NCBI RefSeq assembly: GCF_001307765.1
Contig: NZ_LKBA01000019.1
Span: 558,001-622,000, forward strand
From: Aliiroseovarius crassostreae
GTDB taxonomy: Bacteria > Pseudomonadota > Alphaproteobacteria > Rhodobacterales > Rhodobacteraceae
Reading direction: 5' to 3'
DNA: 64,000 nucleotides
The position numbers were made by a program, and so were the translations under genes. Below, one piece after another: positions 1-10,529 of this stretch. Each line of letters begins with the position of its first letter. Position 1 is the stretch's first letter. The notes under the pieces are model-generated. The model did not search any database. It was not told the origin of the DNA and saw only the letters and a program-made list of their open reading frames with translations.

Positions 1-18
1 AGTCTACCGTCGGGATAT

Positions 19-59
19 GGGCGGAGGTAAGTTTGTACTGATGAAAGATCTCTCCGCCC
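19..59 (+). terminator. possible terminator hairpin
   Basis: An 8-bp perfect inverted repeat (GGGCGGAG at 19-26, CTCCGCCC at 52-59) is followed by a short T-containing stretch (TATTTT from 61). The loop is long (25 nt), so this is only a candidate end signal for a plus-strand gene lying before the window. Confidence 0.3.
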
Positions 60-143
60 CTATTTTCGTAAATGGAAGACATTGGGGCGGGTTACGTTTG
101 GGCTACAGGGTTTGATCGGAATTGCGAAAAGCGTACTCCCGAT

Positions 144-179
144 AAAAAAGCCGCCGCACTTCTTTTCAGAAGGCGGCGG
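144..179 (-). terminator. Rho-independent terminator (minus strand)
   Basis: A 7-bp GC-only stem (CCGCCGC at 151-157, GCGGCGG at 173-179) is followed, on the minus strand, by six T residues (plus-strand A144-A149). It lies about 150 nt downstream of the 40-residue minus-strand gene at 327-449, for which it is the likely terminator. Confidence 0.75.
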
Positions 180-326
180 TAGAATGCGGATCAGATCATT
201 CCGGTCGTGGAGTGGGATAGAGGCAAACACTCCGGTTTGGGACAGGTGACGGGCAGTGAACCGTCTCAGCATCAAATTGGGACAGGATGCTGTACCGGGG
301 GATCCGCAAGGCAGACAATGGTAATA

Positions 327-449
327 TCACACCAGTCCAGGCAGATGGAGAGACGCAAAAAGGATGATGACAAGAGAAACACACCCCATCAGATCCTGCA
401 AAATCGTTGCGGATGACCGGGACAATACTTCCATAACCTGTTTCATCAT
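327..449 (-). CDS. 40-residue predicted membrane peptide
   Basis: A very small gene. It starts ATG ATG, with a strong AGGAGG-type ribosome binding site a few bases upstream (plus-strand GCTCCTCCTGC at 451-461), and ends in TGA after 40 codons. The N-terminal half is polar (MMKQVMEVLSRSSATILQDL). Residues about 21-40 are hydrophobic (MGCVSLVIILFASLHLPGLV) and could span the membrane once. The near-perfect Shine-Dalgarno sequence, the hydrophobic tail and the terminator at 144-179 together argue for a real expressed peptide. Function is unknown; I infer an inner-membrane micropeptide and cannot name a family. Confidence 0.6.
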   Translation of the reverse strand: MMKQVMEVLSRSSATILQDLMGCVSLVIILFASLHLPGLV

Positions 450-568
450 AGCTGCTCCTCCTGCTCTCATCATGTGATATTAACCTTTGTTGCTATTTTG
501 TTCCCACATCACACCCCTCATGTAAAGAACTTTTTGGGAACATTTGTGAACTTTTCATGAATAAATCA

Positions 569-2659
569 CTAACCCACTGAAATCAAACGAATTGCCTGAT
601 CTTGCCGCATCAACCACAGAAGAACGCGCGCCGCATGGCCACGTTCAGTTTCCAAACCGGGGTCATTTGCCAGCAAAAGCCGCGCATCTTTTTGCGCCAC
701 CGCCATAAGTCCAGACTGATGCTCCAGATCGGCAACCCAGAACTGAGGAAGACCGGATTGAGCTGTCCCGATCAGATCCCCTGCCCCCCTCATTTCCAAG
801 TCCGCTTCAGCGATCACAAAACCGTCCTCGGTATCTCGCATCGTCGCCAAACGCTTTTCGCCTCCTGCGGTCAACGGTGGCTGATACAACATCAGACAGG
901 TCGAAGCAGCCTGGCCGCGCCCGACCCGACCTCGTAACTGGTGCAACTGGGCGAGGCCAAAATGCTCCGCCCCTTCAATCACCATGATCGTCGCATTGGG
1001 AACATCGACCCCCACCTCGATCACAGTTGTTGCCACAAGCACCTTCGTCTCACCGCGTTGGAACCGGGACATGGCCTGATCTTTCTCGGTCCCCGCCATT
1101 TGCCCATGCACCAGGCCGACATTGCCTTCCCCCAATGCCGCGCGCAGATGTTTGAACCTTTCTTCAGCTGCCGTCAGGTTCATGACTTCGCTTTCATCCA
1201 CCAGAGGGCAGACCCAGTATGCCTGAGTGCCGGTCTCGATCGCGGATTGCAGTCGGGCCACCACTTCTTCCAGACGGCTGGACGGAACCAACACTGTCTT
1301 GATCGGTTTGCGACCCGGCGGTTTCTCATCCAGAACTGACACATCCATATCGCCATATTGGGCCAATGCCAGGCTTCTGGGGATAGGCGTTGCCGTCATC
1401 ACCAACACGTCAGCCGCAATTCCTTTTTCCCCAAGCTGCATACGCTGCGCAACGCCGAACCGGTGCTGCTCATCCACAACAGAAAGCCTCAGATCATAAA
1501 ATTTGACATCCTCCTGAAACACCGCGTGCGTGCCAACCAGAATATGAATGTCCCCACGCGCCAAGGCGTCAAGCTTTGCACGCCGTTCGCTCCCCTTGTC
1601 GCGCCCGGTCAGGATCTCAACAACCACACCTGCGTGCTCCGCCAATGGACGGATCCCCTGCAGATGTTGGCGTGCCAGAATTTCTGTCGGGGCCATCATG
1701 ACACCCTGACCGCCGGCTTCGACCGCAATCAGCAACGCCAAAACCGCCACCAGAGTTTTCCCTGCCCCGACATCCCCCTGCAGCAGACGATTCATCCGGT
1801 TGCCGGATGCCATGTCCTCTGCGATTTCCTTCACCGCCCGAATTTGGGCCTTGGTTGGTTCATATGGAAGATGTTCAAGAACTCTGTTTTGCAGTGTACC
1901 CGTTGAAAGGCTGACCTGCCCCACACCCCGCCTCACTTTGGACCGGGCCAGCGCAAGCGTTAACTGATGTGCAAACAGTTCGTCATAAGCCAGACGACGC
2001 CGCGCGGCAGACAGAGGGGACAAATCATCCGGCCCGCTTGGGGCATGAGCTTGCCGCAACGCATCTTGCCAGTCAGGCCAATGCTCCTTTGCCTTCAACC
2101 CCGGATCAATCCATTCCTTGAGGACTGGCATACGCGACAAGACTTCTCCAACCGCCCGCAACATAAGTTTGGATGTGACCCCGGATGTCAGCCTGTAAAC
2201 TGGTTCAAAATCGGGAATTTTACCAACTTCCGCTGGTGTCACGATGAAATCAGGATGTGCAATCTGCAACTGTCCGTCAAAAGCCTCGACTTTGCCGGAA
2301 ACCACCCGTTTCTCACCAACTGGCAGCTGTTTGTTCAGCCAATCCCCATTTGCATGGAAAAAAACCAATGTGAAACTGGTCAGGGCATCACGGACCTCAA
2401 CCCGATATGGGGCCTGTCTGCTGCGCCCCGGACGATGCGCCACCACCTCGATTTCAATTGTGGCCACTGTTCCCGGCTCAACCTCGGCAACCGAGGCACG
2501 AAACTTGCGATCCACACCTGAGTAAGGCAACGAAAACAACAAGTCGCGCGGGGCATCAATTTTCAACACGCCAAGAGCTTTTGCGGTTTTTGCACCGATT
2601 CCCCCCAGGCTTTCCAATTCAGAAAACAGAGGAAACAGGATTTCCGGGCGTGCAGTCAT
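569..2659 (-). CDS. recG: ATP-dependent DNA helicase RecG
   Basis: RecG remodels stalled replication forks and branch-migrates Holliday junctions. The product is 696 residues, the usual RecG length. An N-terminal wedge/OB region (about residues 1-200) precedes superfamily 2 helicase domains with Walker A GDVGAGKT near residue 300, the DEQHRFG box, the TATPIPR motif and VATTVIEVGVDVPNA. The C-terminal region carries the QLRGRVGRG arginine-finger motif. I chose the ATG at 2659 over a TTG 15 nt upstream because GAGGGG sits correctly before it. The start lies one base after the ligA stop, so ligA and recG are probably cotranscribed in that order. Confidence 0.97.
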   Translation of the reverse strand: MTARPEILFPLFSELESLGGIGAKTAKALGVLKIDAPRDLLFSLPYSGVDRKFRASVAEVEPGTVATIEIEVVAHRPGRSRQAPYRVEVRDALTSFTLVFFHANGDWLNKQLPVGEKRVVSGKVEAFDGQLQIAHPDFIVTPAEVGKIPDFEPVYRLTSGVTSKLMLRAVGEVLSRMPVLKEWIDPGLKAKEHWPDWQDALRQAHAPSGPDDLSPLSAARRRLAYDELFAHQLTLALARSKVRRGVGQVSLSTGTLQNRVLEHLPYEPTKAQIRAVKEIAEDMASGNRMNRLLQGDVGAGKTLVAVLALLIAVEAGGQGVMMAPTEILARQHLQGIRPLAEHAGVVVEILTGRDKGSERRAKLDALARGDIHILVGTHAVFQEDVKFYDLRLSVVDEQHRFGVAQRMQLGEKGIAADVLVMTATPIPRSLALAQYGDMDVSVLDEKPPGRKPIKTVLVPSSRLEEVVARLQSAIETGTQAYWVCPLVDESEVMNLTAAEERFKHLRAALGEGNVGLVHGQMAGTEKDQAMSRFQRGETKVLVATTVIEVGVDVPNATIMVIEGAEHFGLAQLHQLRGRVGRGQAASTCLMLYQPPLTAGGEKRLATMRDTEDGFVIAEADLEMRGAGDLIGTAQSGLPQFWVADLEHQSGLMAVAQKDARLLLANDPGLETERGHAARVLLWLMRQDQAIRLISVG

Positions 2660-2660
2660 G

Positions 2661-4925
<2,265 letters not shown>

Positions 4926-5089
4926 TCAGCTCCGTGTTGATCTTATTTTCTCTCACTTAAAACGGAGCGACAACCAAGGTCCAGCTTCTTCCGGCAGGCA
5001 CATACGGGCTCGACCAGAAAACTTAGGCTCAGGCCCCATTGATTTCGGACGTTTGGCATGTTTCACGATGCAAAAACCAAGCTGTGAAC

Positions 5090-5573
5090 ATGTGTGATCT
5101 CTTCTGGCTGACCGATGCGCAGATGGCACGTCTGGAGCCCTTCTTTCCGAAATCCCACGGCAAGCCTCGCGTTGACGACAGGCGCGTCTTGAGCGGGATT
5201 ATTTTTATCAATTACAATGGCTTGCGCTGGCGGGACGCGCCGAAGGCGTACGTGCCACACAAGACTTTGTACAACCGTTGGAAGCGGTGGAGCAACAAAG
5301 GTATCTTCGCCCAAATGATGGTCGGCCTGGCGGCAGATCACGGCGAAGAAAAGACCGTCATGATCGATGCGACCTATCTGAAAGCCCATCGTACAGCGTC
5401 CAGTCTGGGCGTCAAAAAGGGGGGCGTGGACGCCTGATCACTGCCGGGCAGTGATCGAGATCATGTTCGCGCGTCTGAAGGATTGGCCGCGGGTCGCCAC
5501 CCGATATGACAGATGCCCCAAAGTCTTCCCCTCGGCCATCGCTCTCGCCGCAACAGTTATGTTTTGGTTATGA
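5090..5573 (+). pseudogene. IS5-family (IS427-like) transposase, internally deleted
   Basis: Residues 1-115 from the ATG match the N-terminal half of an IS5/IS427-group transposase (DLFWLTDAQMARLEPFFP, YLKAHRTASS, GVKKGG). The reading frame then stops. After a short palindrome the typical C-terminus resumes in another frame (IEIMFARLKDWPRVATRYDR ... AATVMFWL, stop at 5571-5573). The central part with the catalytic DRGYD segment is missing, so the gene is dead. The run AAAAAGGGGGG at 5414-5424 resembles the frameshift site used by IS427-group elements. Confidence 0.85.
5436..5456. repeat. perfect 21-bp palindrome at the transposase deletion junction
   Basis: GATCACTGCC, one G, then GGCAGTGATC: 10-bp arms with a single-base loop. 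It sits exactly where the front and back halves of the IS5 transposase are joined, and its centre resembles the CTGCCGGGCA portion of the palindromic insert family described elsewhere in this window. Confidence 0.7.
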
Positions 5574-5586
5574 GGCCTGAGCCTAG

Positions 5587-6056
5587 GGCGTAGACCGCCA
5601 ATGGTGCCCAAAAAACAACGGCCAAGGGCGGTGCATCGGCCAGACAAAAGGCGGGTTGAATTCAAAGCTGCATCTGGTGTGCGATGGCAGTGGCTAGCCG
5701 GTTCATCTGCATCTGACCGCAGGCATAGAGCCGATATTACCCATGCGAATCAATGCCTTGAGCCATATATTGCCAGGGGAACCACCGTCATTGCAGACCG
5801 AGGTTACGACGCAAATCACCTGCGCGACTGGCTGAGCGACGCCAAGGCAACCGCCTGCATCCCACCGTGCAAGAACCGAAAAATCCAGTTCGAGTATGAC
5901 ACCGATCTCTCCAAAACCCGCAACATCGTCGAGCGCATGTTCAACCGACTGAAGGACTGGCGACAACTCAGCCTGCGAACATTTCGATGCCAACAAACCT
6001 TCTTGGTAGCAGCCCACATCGCCGCAACAGTCATTTGGCTCTTATGAGTCTACGCC
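5587..6056 (+). mobile_element. IS5-family element, 470-bp deletion derivative with CTAG target duplication
   Basis: The ends are inverted (GGCGTAGAC at 5587 and GTCTACGCC ending at 6056) and flanked by CTAG on both sides (5583-5586 and 6057-6060), the target duplication expected of this IS5 subgroup. It contains only the C-terminal transposase part (5601-6047: VIADRGYDANHLRDWLSDAK, ERMFNRLKDWRQLSLRTF, AATVIWLL). A longer copy of the same element lies at 58052-58838, so about 317 bp of N-terminal coding sequence is missing here. It therefore cannot move by itself, although both ends look intact. Confidence 0.85.
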
Positions 6057-6078
6057 CTAGGAAAGCGGAGGACCAGAG

Positions 6079-6357
6079 ATGGCCATTAAGAGACCGAAGC
6101 CCGAAGAGATTGTCGTGAATTTACGGCAGGTTGAAGTTTTGATGGGGCAAGGCATGCCTCGGATAGATGCACTCAGACAGATCAGCGTGACTGAACAAAC
6201 GTATTATCGCTGGAAGAAGAAGTACGGCAGAATGGGCATAGAACAACTCAAGGAACTGAAGCGACTGCAAAAAGAGAATGAACGCCTCCGGCGTGCAGTT
6301 TCTGACCTTACGCTGGATAAGTTGATCTTGAGGGAGGCCGCATCGGGAAACTTCTGA
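6079..6357 (+). CDS. IS3-family (IS407-type) transposase OrfA
   Basis: The 92-residue OrfA has a helix-turn-helix for terminal repeat binding (LRQISVTEQTYYRWKKKYG), followed by a leucine-rich coiled coil (LKELKRLQKENERLRRAVSDL) typical of the IS407 group. A ribosome binding site (GCGGAGGACC) precedes the ATG. It overlaps the OrfB frame near 6348, as in IS3 elements that make OrfAB by -1 frameshifting. The downstream OrfB is interrupted, so this copy cannot produce full transposase. Confidence 0.9.
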   Translation: MAIKRPKPEEIVVNLRQVEVLMGQGMPRIDALRQISVTEQTYYRWKKKYGRMGIEQLKELKRLQKENERLRRAVSDLTLDKLILREAASGNF

Positions 6358-7084
6358 GACCCTCGCGCCGACGTGCCTGCATCGATCATATACGTAGCAA
6401 GGTGAAGGTTTCAAAACGACGGGTTTGCCGCGTTCTTGGCCAACACCGATCCACGCAACGTCGATTGCCGCATGGGCGTGCTGACGAAGAACGCTTGGTC
6501 GCGGACATGATTGAGCTGACGCGCCAGTACGGTCGATATGGCTATCGTCGGATCGCAGCCTTGTTGAGAGATGCTGGCAGGCAGGTGAATGACAAACGTG
6601 TGGAACGTCTGTGGCGACGTGAGGGGCTTAAAGTGCCAATGAAACAACCAAAGAAGGGGCGGCTCTGGTTCAATGATGGATCCTGTGTCCGGCTGCGTCC
6701 TGAGTATCGCAACCATGTCTGGTCGTACGACTTCGTGCATCAGCGGACAGAGGACGGTCGCGCCTTTAGGACGCTCAACATCTTGGACGAACACAGTCGG
6801 GAATGCCTGGCTATCCGGGTGAAGCGGAAGTTGAACTCGACCGAGGTCATCGACGCTCTGACGGACCTGTTCATTCTGCGCGGCGTGCCTGCCTACATTC
6901 GTTCAGACAACGGCCCGGAGTTCATCGCTGAGGCTGTCAGGGACTGGATCAAAGCCGTCGGAGCCAAGACTGCTTACATTGAGCCCGGATCGCCCAGGGA
7001 GAACGGATACTGTGAGAGCTTCAACGGGGACTATCCTGAATTTTGTGCTCTGGCGTGGTAGCTCAAGAATGAGGAGACCCACGT

Positions 7085-8345
7085 ATGAGCATCGACAAAG
7101 ACCTTTTGGACCAGCTGATGGATGGGCGTTCGCCCGGTGATCTGTTTGGTAAAGATGGCGTTCTGGCTGAATTGACGAAAGCGCTGGCGGAACGTGCCCT
7201 GAGTGCGGAATTGGACGATCATCTGACAGAAGACCGGTCTGATCCGCCGTCTGAAGGGGCAAACCAGCCGCCAAATCGGCGCAATGGCAGCAGCCAAAAG
7301 ACGGTAACGACCGGCAGTGGCAAGGTTGTTCTGGACATTCCCCGCGACCGCAACGGCAGCTTCGATCCGCTGCTGATCGCCAAGTATCAGCGGCGGTTTT
7401 CCGAGTTCGACACCAAGATCATCAGCATGTATGCGCGCGGCATGACGACCCGGGAAATCCAGGGCCATATTGAGGAGATTTACGGCGTTGAGGCGTCCCC
7501 CAGCCTGATCTCGGCGATCACCGACGCTGTCATGGACGAGGTCACTGCCTGGCAGACCCGCCCGCTGGAACCGTGCTATCCGGTCGTGTTCATGGACGCG
7601 ATCCGGGTCAAGATCCGCACCGATGGCGTGGTCATGAACAAGGCGGTCTTCGTCGCCCTGGCGATCCTCCCGGACGGTACGCGGGACGTTCTGGGGCTGT
7701 GGTTCCAGGCCAATGAAGGCGCCAAGTTCTGGGCCAAGGTTCTGAGCGATCTGCGCAATCGCGGTGTTCAGGACATCCTTATCGCCGTCGTTGATGGGCT
7801 CAAGGGCTTCCCCCAGGCCATCGAGGCCGCCTTCCCGCAGACCCAGGTCCAGACCTGCGTTCGGCATCGGTCTCGAACCGATGGCGACCAATGCCTCACT
7901 CCATCTTCTTCGCCATTCCATGAGCTTTGCCAGCTACAAGGACCGCAAGGCGGTCGCCACAGCGCTGAAGGCGATCTACACTGCCATCGACGCTCAAGCT
8001 GCCGAGACCGCGCTGGCCGAGTTCGAAGAAAGCGATCTGGCCGCCCGTTACCCGGCGATCGCGCCGAGCTGGCGGCGGGCCTGGAGCGAGGTTATCCCCT
8101 TCTTGGATTACCCGCCGGAGGTGCGCAGGCTGATCTACACCACCAACGCAATCGAGGCGCTGAACTCGAAAATCCGTCGAGCCGTCCGCACCCGGGGTCA
8201 CTTCCCAAGCGATGAGGCAGCCGCAAAATTGATCTATCTGGCCCTGAATGCTACATCACAGGAGTGGAAGCGCTCCGTGCGTGAATGGCATGCAGTGAAA
8301 AGCCAGTTCGCGATCATGTTCGAGGAACGCTTCCCGATGACGTAA
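7085..8345 (+). pseudogene. IS256-family (mutator-type) transposase, frameshifted by a 40-nt insert
   Basis: The first 259 codons match IS256/mutator transposases (SIDKDLLDQLMDGRSPGDLF, YARGMTTREIQGHIEEIYG, VVFMDAIRVKIRTDGVV, VVDGLKGFPQAIEAAFPQTQ). After the conserved VQTCV the frame is lost by exactly 40 extra nucleotides (7862-7901). The rest continues one frame over as LLRHSMSFASYKDRKAVATA ... IYTTNAIEALNSKIRRA to MFEERFPMT. Removing the 40 nt restores one uninterrupted gene of normal size. Confidence 0.9.
7862..7901 (+). repeat. 40-nt palindromic insert inside IS256 transposase
   Basis: Extra sequence between the codons for VQTCV and HLLRHSM. It forms a hairpin: CATCGGT (7865-7871), CTCGA loop, ACCGATG (7877-7883), with an outer GGCAT/ATGCC pair (7863-7867 and 7890-7894) separated by a one-sided bulge. 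Size and bulged-hairpin shape match the CCTCTCGG palindromic inserts elsewhere, but the sequence differs, so it may be a second family. Confidence 0.65.
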
Positions 8346-8465
8346 CAAACGCGTCAGAGCACAAAATATCTGACAGTCTCCTTCAACGGGCGGATGAGAG
8401 ACGAGCTGTTAAACGGCGAAATCTTCTACTCGCTTCAAGAAGCACAAATCATCATCGAAAGCTGG

Positions 8466-8504
8466 AACCTCTCGGTGAATGCTGGCATTCACCTGCCGGT
8501 CAGC
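8466..8504 (+). repeat. palindromic mini-insert P1 in IS3 OrfB
   Basis: A 39-nt in-frame insert that adds NLSVNAGIHLPVS to the transposase tail. It begins with CCTCTCGG at 8468 and contains a perfect 9-bp stem, GGTGAATGC / GCATTCACC, with a 2-nt loop, followed by CCTGCCGGTCAG. The flanking blocks CCTCTCGG and CCTGCCGG are shared with copies P2, P3 and P4, while the inner stem sequence differs but still pairs. Confidence 0.75.
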
Positions 8505-8752
8505 GGGAAACATTACAACACCAAACGACCCCATAGTGCATTGGGCTACCGCCCACCTGCGCCAGAGGCCATCGTACCGATGGACCAAAGGCCGATCATG
8601 CACTAACTTGCAATATGGACCACTCAAGTGGGGCTGCTCAATCAGAACGAGGGAAGTTTCGGGTGGCAGGTCGGCGTCACTCCGCGATCGGGCACCAAAC
8701 GCCGCAACAGGCGTTCAACAATATGACTTGGAAAATGGCCGCATAGGGTCAA

Positions 8753-8866
8753 TAAAGCGTTTCGACTTTAACCTGAGACAGGGAAAAATCGAAACGCTAC
8801 AAGAGATATCAATGTTGTGGACGTTCGGAATAAATATGTGTGTCAAATTTATCCCGAAACGCTTTA
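8753..8866. repeat. MITE-like double-hairpin repeat, copy 1
   Basis: A 114-bp repeat with ends TAAAGCGTTTCG and CGAAACGCTTTA, present two more times (27240-27354 and 35402-35516). Each copy folds into two consecutive stem-loops built from GCGTTTCG/CGAAACGC arms. This copy is the most diverged. It lies between the IS3 tail and the end of cheD. The first and last TA dinucleotides could be a target duplication. Confidence 0.85.
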
Positions 8867-8917
8867 GTGAAACTATCCGGTTATTGGGACAAAAGCCAAT
8901 ATCGCTTCTTATGTATT

Positions 8918-9448
8918 TCAGAACAATTCAACATCATTGCGTTTTACAATACCAAGTTTGATCAGCGGCAGATCCCTTGCGACCAGTTTTTGGCGGACAA
9001 AGCCGGTTCCTGGCCAAAACTCAAGACGACGCGCTTTGTTCCCTCCCAGGTCCCCCCCAAAATACGGGATATTCTCTTTTTTGAGAAAGTCGATGACAAA
9101 TTCACCATTTCTCACGCCGGCATCTGAAAGCCCTGCTATCATTTGGGCGCCTCCAAAAACTTTTGCCTTCATGTTATTTCTGCGCGCGCCCATGTGAAGC
9201 ATACCGTTTATCAGTAGTTCCATTCCATTCACACCGTGCCCCAAAACCTCTTCTGCGTTCTGAGTATCATCACAAAAAAGCACATGATTCATGCCGCCAA
9301 TTTCTAATGCTTTATCCCACAGACAGACAGATACACATGACCCCAACAACGTTGAAATAACCGCTTCAGGCCCCTTTTCTATAGCGAAATCACCTTGCGA
9401 TATGTAGGTTCGCACAACTTTATTGTGTGGCGGTGAGAACGGCTTCAT
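8918..9448 (-). CDS. cheD: chemoreceptor glutamine deamidase CheD
   Basis: CheD deamidates specific glutamines of chemoreceptors and often helps adaptation together with CheB. The 176-residue product shows the catalytic cysteine in LLGSCVSVCLWD (around residue 38), the histidine in GGMNHVLF and the conserved KVFGGAQM segment. It is the last gene of the minus-strand mcp-cheB-cheD group. Its start lies two bases from the cheB stop, implying translational coupling. The CDS ends about 50 bp from MITE-like repeat copy 1. Confidence 0.95.
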   Translation of the reverse strand: MKPFSPPHNKVVRTYISQGDFAIEKGPEAVISTLLGSCVSVCLWDKALEIGGMNHVLFCDDTQNAEEVLGHGVNGMELLINGMLHMGARRNNMKAKVFGGAQMIAGLSDAGVRNGEFVIDFLKKENIPYFGGDLGGNKARRLEFWPGTGFVRQKLVARDLPLIKLGIVKRNDVELF

Positions 9449-9449
9449 T

Positions 9450-10529
9450 TCAATTCGTCCTCTTCAAGCTGGAACACATATCAAGAATGGCGTTAGGGAG
9501 CTGAACGAGAGGTAAAACAACGTCGACACCTCCTTTTTCGATCGCAACCCTTGGCATTCCGAAAACTACAGAGCTTTTTTCATCCTGAGCAAGGCAAGTC
9601 GCCCCTTGGGCCTTTAACTGGGCCATGCCTTCCGCGCCGTCAGTCCCCATACCAGTCAAAATGACCCCGACCACCCGATTTGCCATAGCTTGGGCAGACA
9701 GCATCATTTCATCAACCGAAGGGCGGTGCCCCGTACGTTTAGGAGCTTTGAGAAGGTGAATTTTCGGATCCTGAGGATTAACCAAAACCAAATGCGTTTC
9801 GCCTCCTGGTGCTATCAAGATCTCTCCTGGAAGTGGTCGGTCTCCTTCTTTTGCCAAACGAACTTTTGGTTTTGCAATTCTGTCTAGCCGATTGGCAAAT
9901 TTGACTAAGAACTGTGCTGGCATATGTTGGGTAATCAAAATGGGAGGACAGTTCACTGGCATTTTTTCAACCAGGAACTCCAACGCCTCCACTCCTCCCG
10001 TAGATGCCCCAATTAGAACAGTTTTTCCATTCCAGTCACTAAACCCCTGTTGCGATGTCAGGTTTTTTCTTATCGCGCGCCCAACAGGGTCTATGCGTGC
10101 TTGCGCTGCGGCGTGGATCGTTTGCGGAAGGCTCTCAAGTGAACTTTGCCCGGCACCGGGACCAGGTTTCAATATGCATTCAAAAGCACCAAGTGATAAT
10201 GCTGTGATAGCGGCTTCACTGCCTTCAGCAGTCAATGATGAGAACATAACAACCGGCATAGGCTTTGCGCGCATCAATCTACGCAAGAACTCCAACCCGC
10301 TCATCCCCGGCATTTCAACGTCAAGCGTCATTACATCCGGAGATTTGGTTTTCACCAATTCCCGAGCTTCTAACGCTGACGCGGCTTCCCCCACGACCAC
10401 TAGACAAGGGTCTTTTTGAATCCCAAAGCGTATCAGGCTTCGCATAGTCGGACTATCATCCACAATAAGAACCCGTGTAGGCGGTTTCTTTGCGGCAACA
10501 TTCCATGATCCTTTAAGATCAAAACTCAT
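9450..10529 (-). CDS. cheB: chemotaxis protein-glutamate methylesterase CheB
   Basis: CheB removes methyl groups from receptors when phosphorylated by CheA. The N-terminal receiver domain has VLIVDDSPTMRSLI, the phospho-acceptor in TLDVEMPGMSGLEFL and a lysine in the CILKPG segment. The C-terminal esterase domain has the catalytic serine in IGASTGGVEALE, the histidine in ITQHMPAQFL and the aspartate in LTGMGTDGAEGM. The ATG at 10529 has GAGG six bases upstream and is preferred over one 12 nt further up. The start overlaps the end of the mcp gene by 11 nt. Confidence 0.95.
   Translation of the reverse strand: MSFDLKGSWNVAAKKPPTRVLIVDDSPTMRSLIRFGIQKDPCLVVVGEAASALEARELVKTKSPDVMTLDVEMPGMSGLEFLRRLMRAKPMPVVMFSSLTAEGSEAAITALSLGAFECILKPGPGAGQSSLESLPQTIHAAAQARIDPVGRAIRKNLTSQQGFSDWNGKTVLIGASTGGVEALEFLVEKMPVNCPPILITQHMPAQFLVKFANRLDRIAKPKVRLAKEGDRPLPGEILIAPGGETHLVLVNPQDPKIHLLKAPKRTGHRPSVDEMMLSAQAMANRVVGVILTGMGTDGAEGMAQLKAQGATCLAQDEKSSVVFGMPRVAIEKGGVDVVLPLVQLPNAILDMCSSLKRTN

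Larger units (their letters stand above)
7029..8380 (+). mobile_element. IS256-family insertion sequence with target duplication
   Basis: The 1352-bp element has imperfect terminal inverted repeats sharing TTTTGTGCTCTG near the left end and its complement near the right end. It is flanked by CTTCAACGGG (7019-7028 and 8381-8390); the true duplication may be 8-9 of these ten bases. It sits inside the IS3 OrfB gene, so it is younger than the IS3 element. Its transposase carries a frameshifting insert, so the copy is inactive. Confidence 0.88.
6348..8606 (+). pseudogene. IS3-family (IS407-type) transposase OrfB, split by an IS256 element
   Basis: The 5' part (6348-7028) has the OrfB start (GKLLRPSRRRACIDHIRSKV), the conserved HTH_21 region and the DDE catalytic core (WSYDFVHQRTEDGRAFR, IRSDNGPEFIAEAV). 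It stops at ESFNG, where an IS256 element is inserted. The remainder resumes at 8391 (MRDELLNGEIFYSL, ... HYNTKRPHSALGYRPP) to the stop at 8606. A 39-nt in-frame palindromic insert (8466-8504) interrupts the tail between ESW and the usual RKHYN. CTTCAACGGG is repeated at 7019-7028 and 8381-8390 as the IS256 target duplication. Confidence 0.9.

Noticed and set aside
60-275. 71-codon minus-strand frame at the left edge
   Set aside because: It runs through the terminator hairpin at 144-179 and lacks a ribosome binding site.
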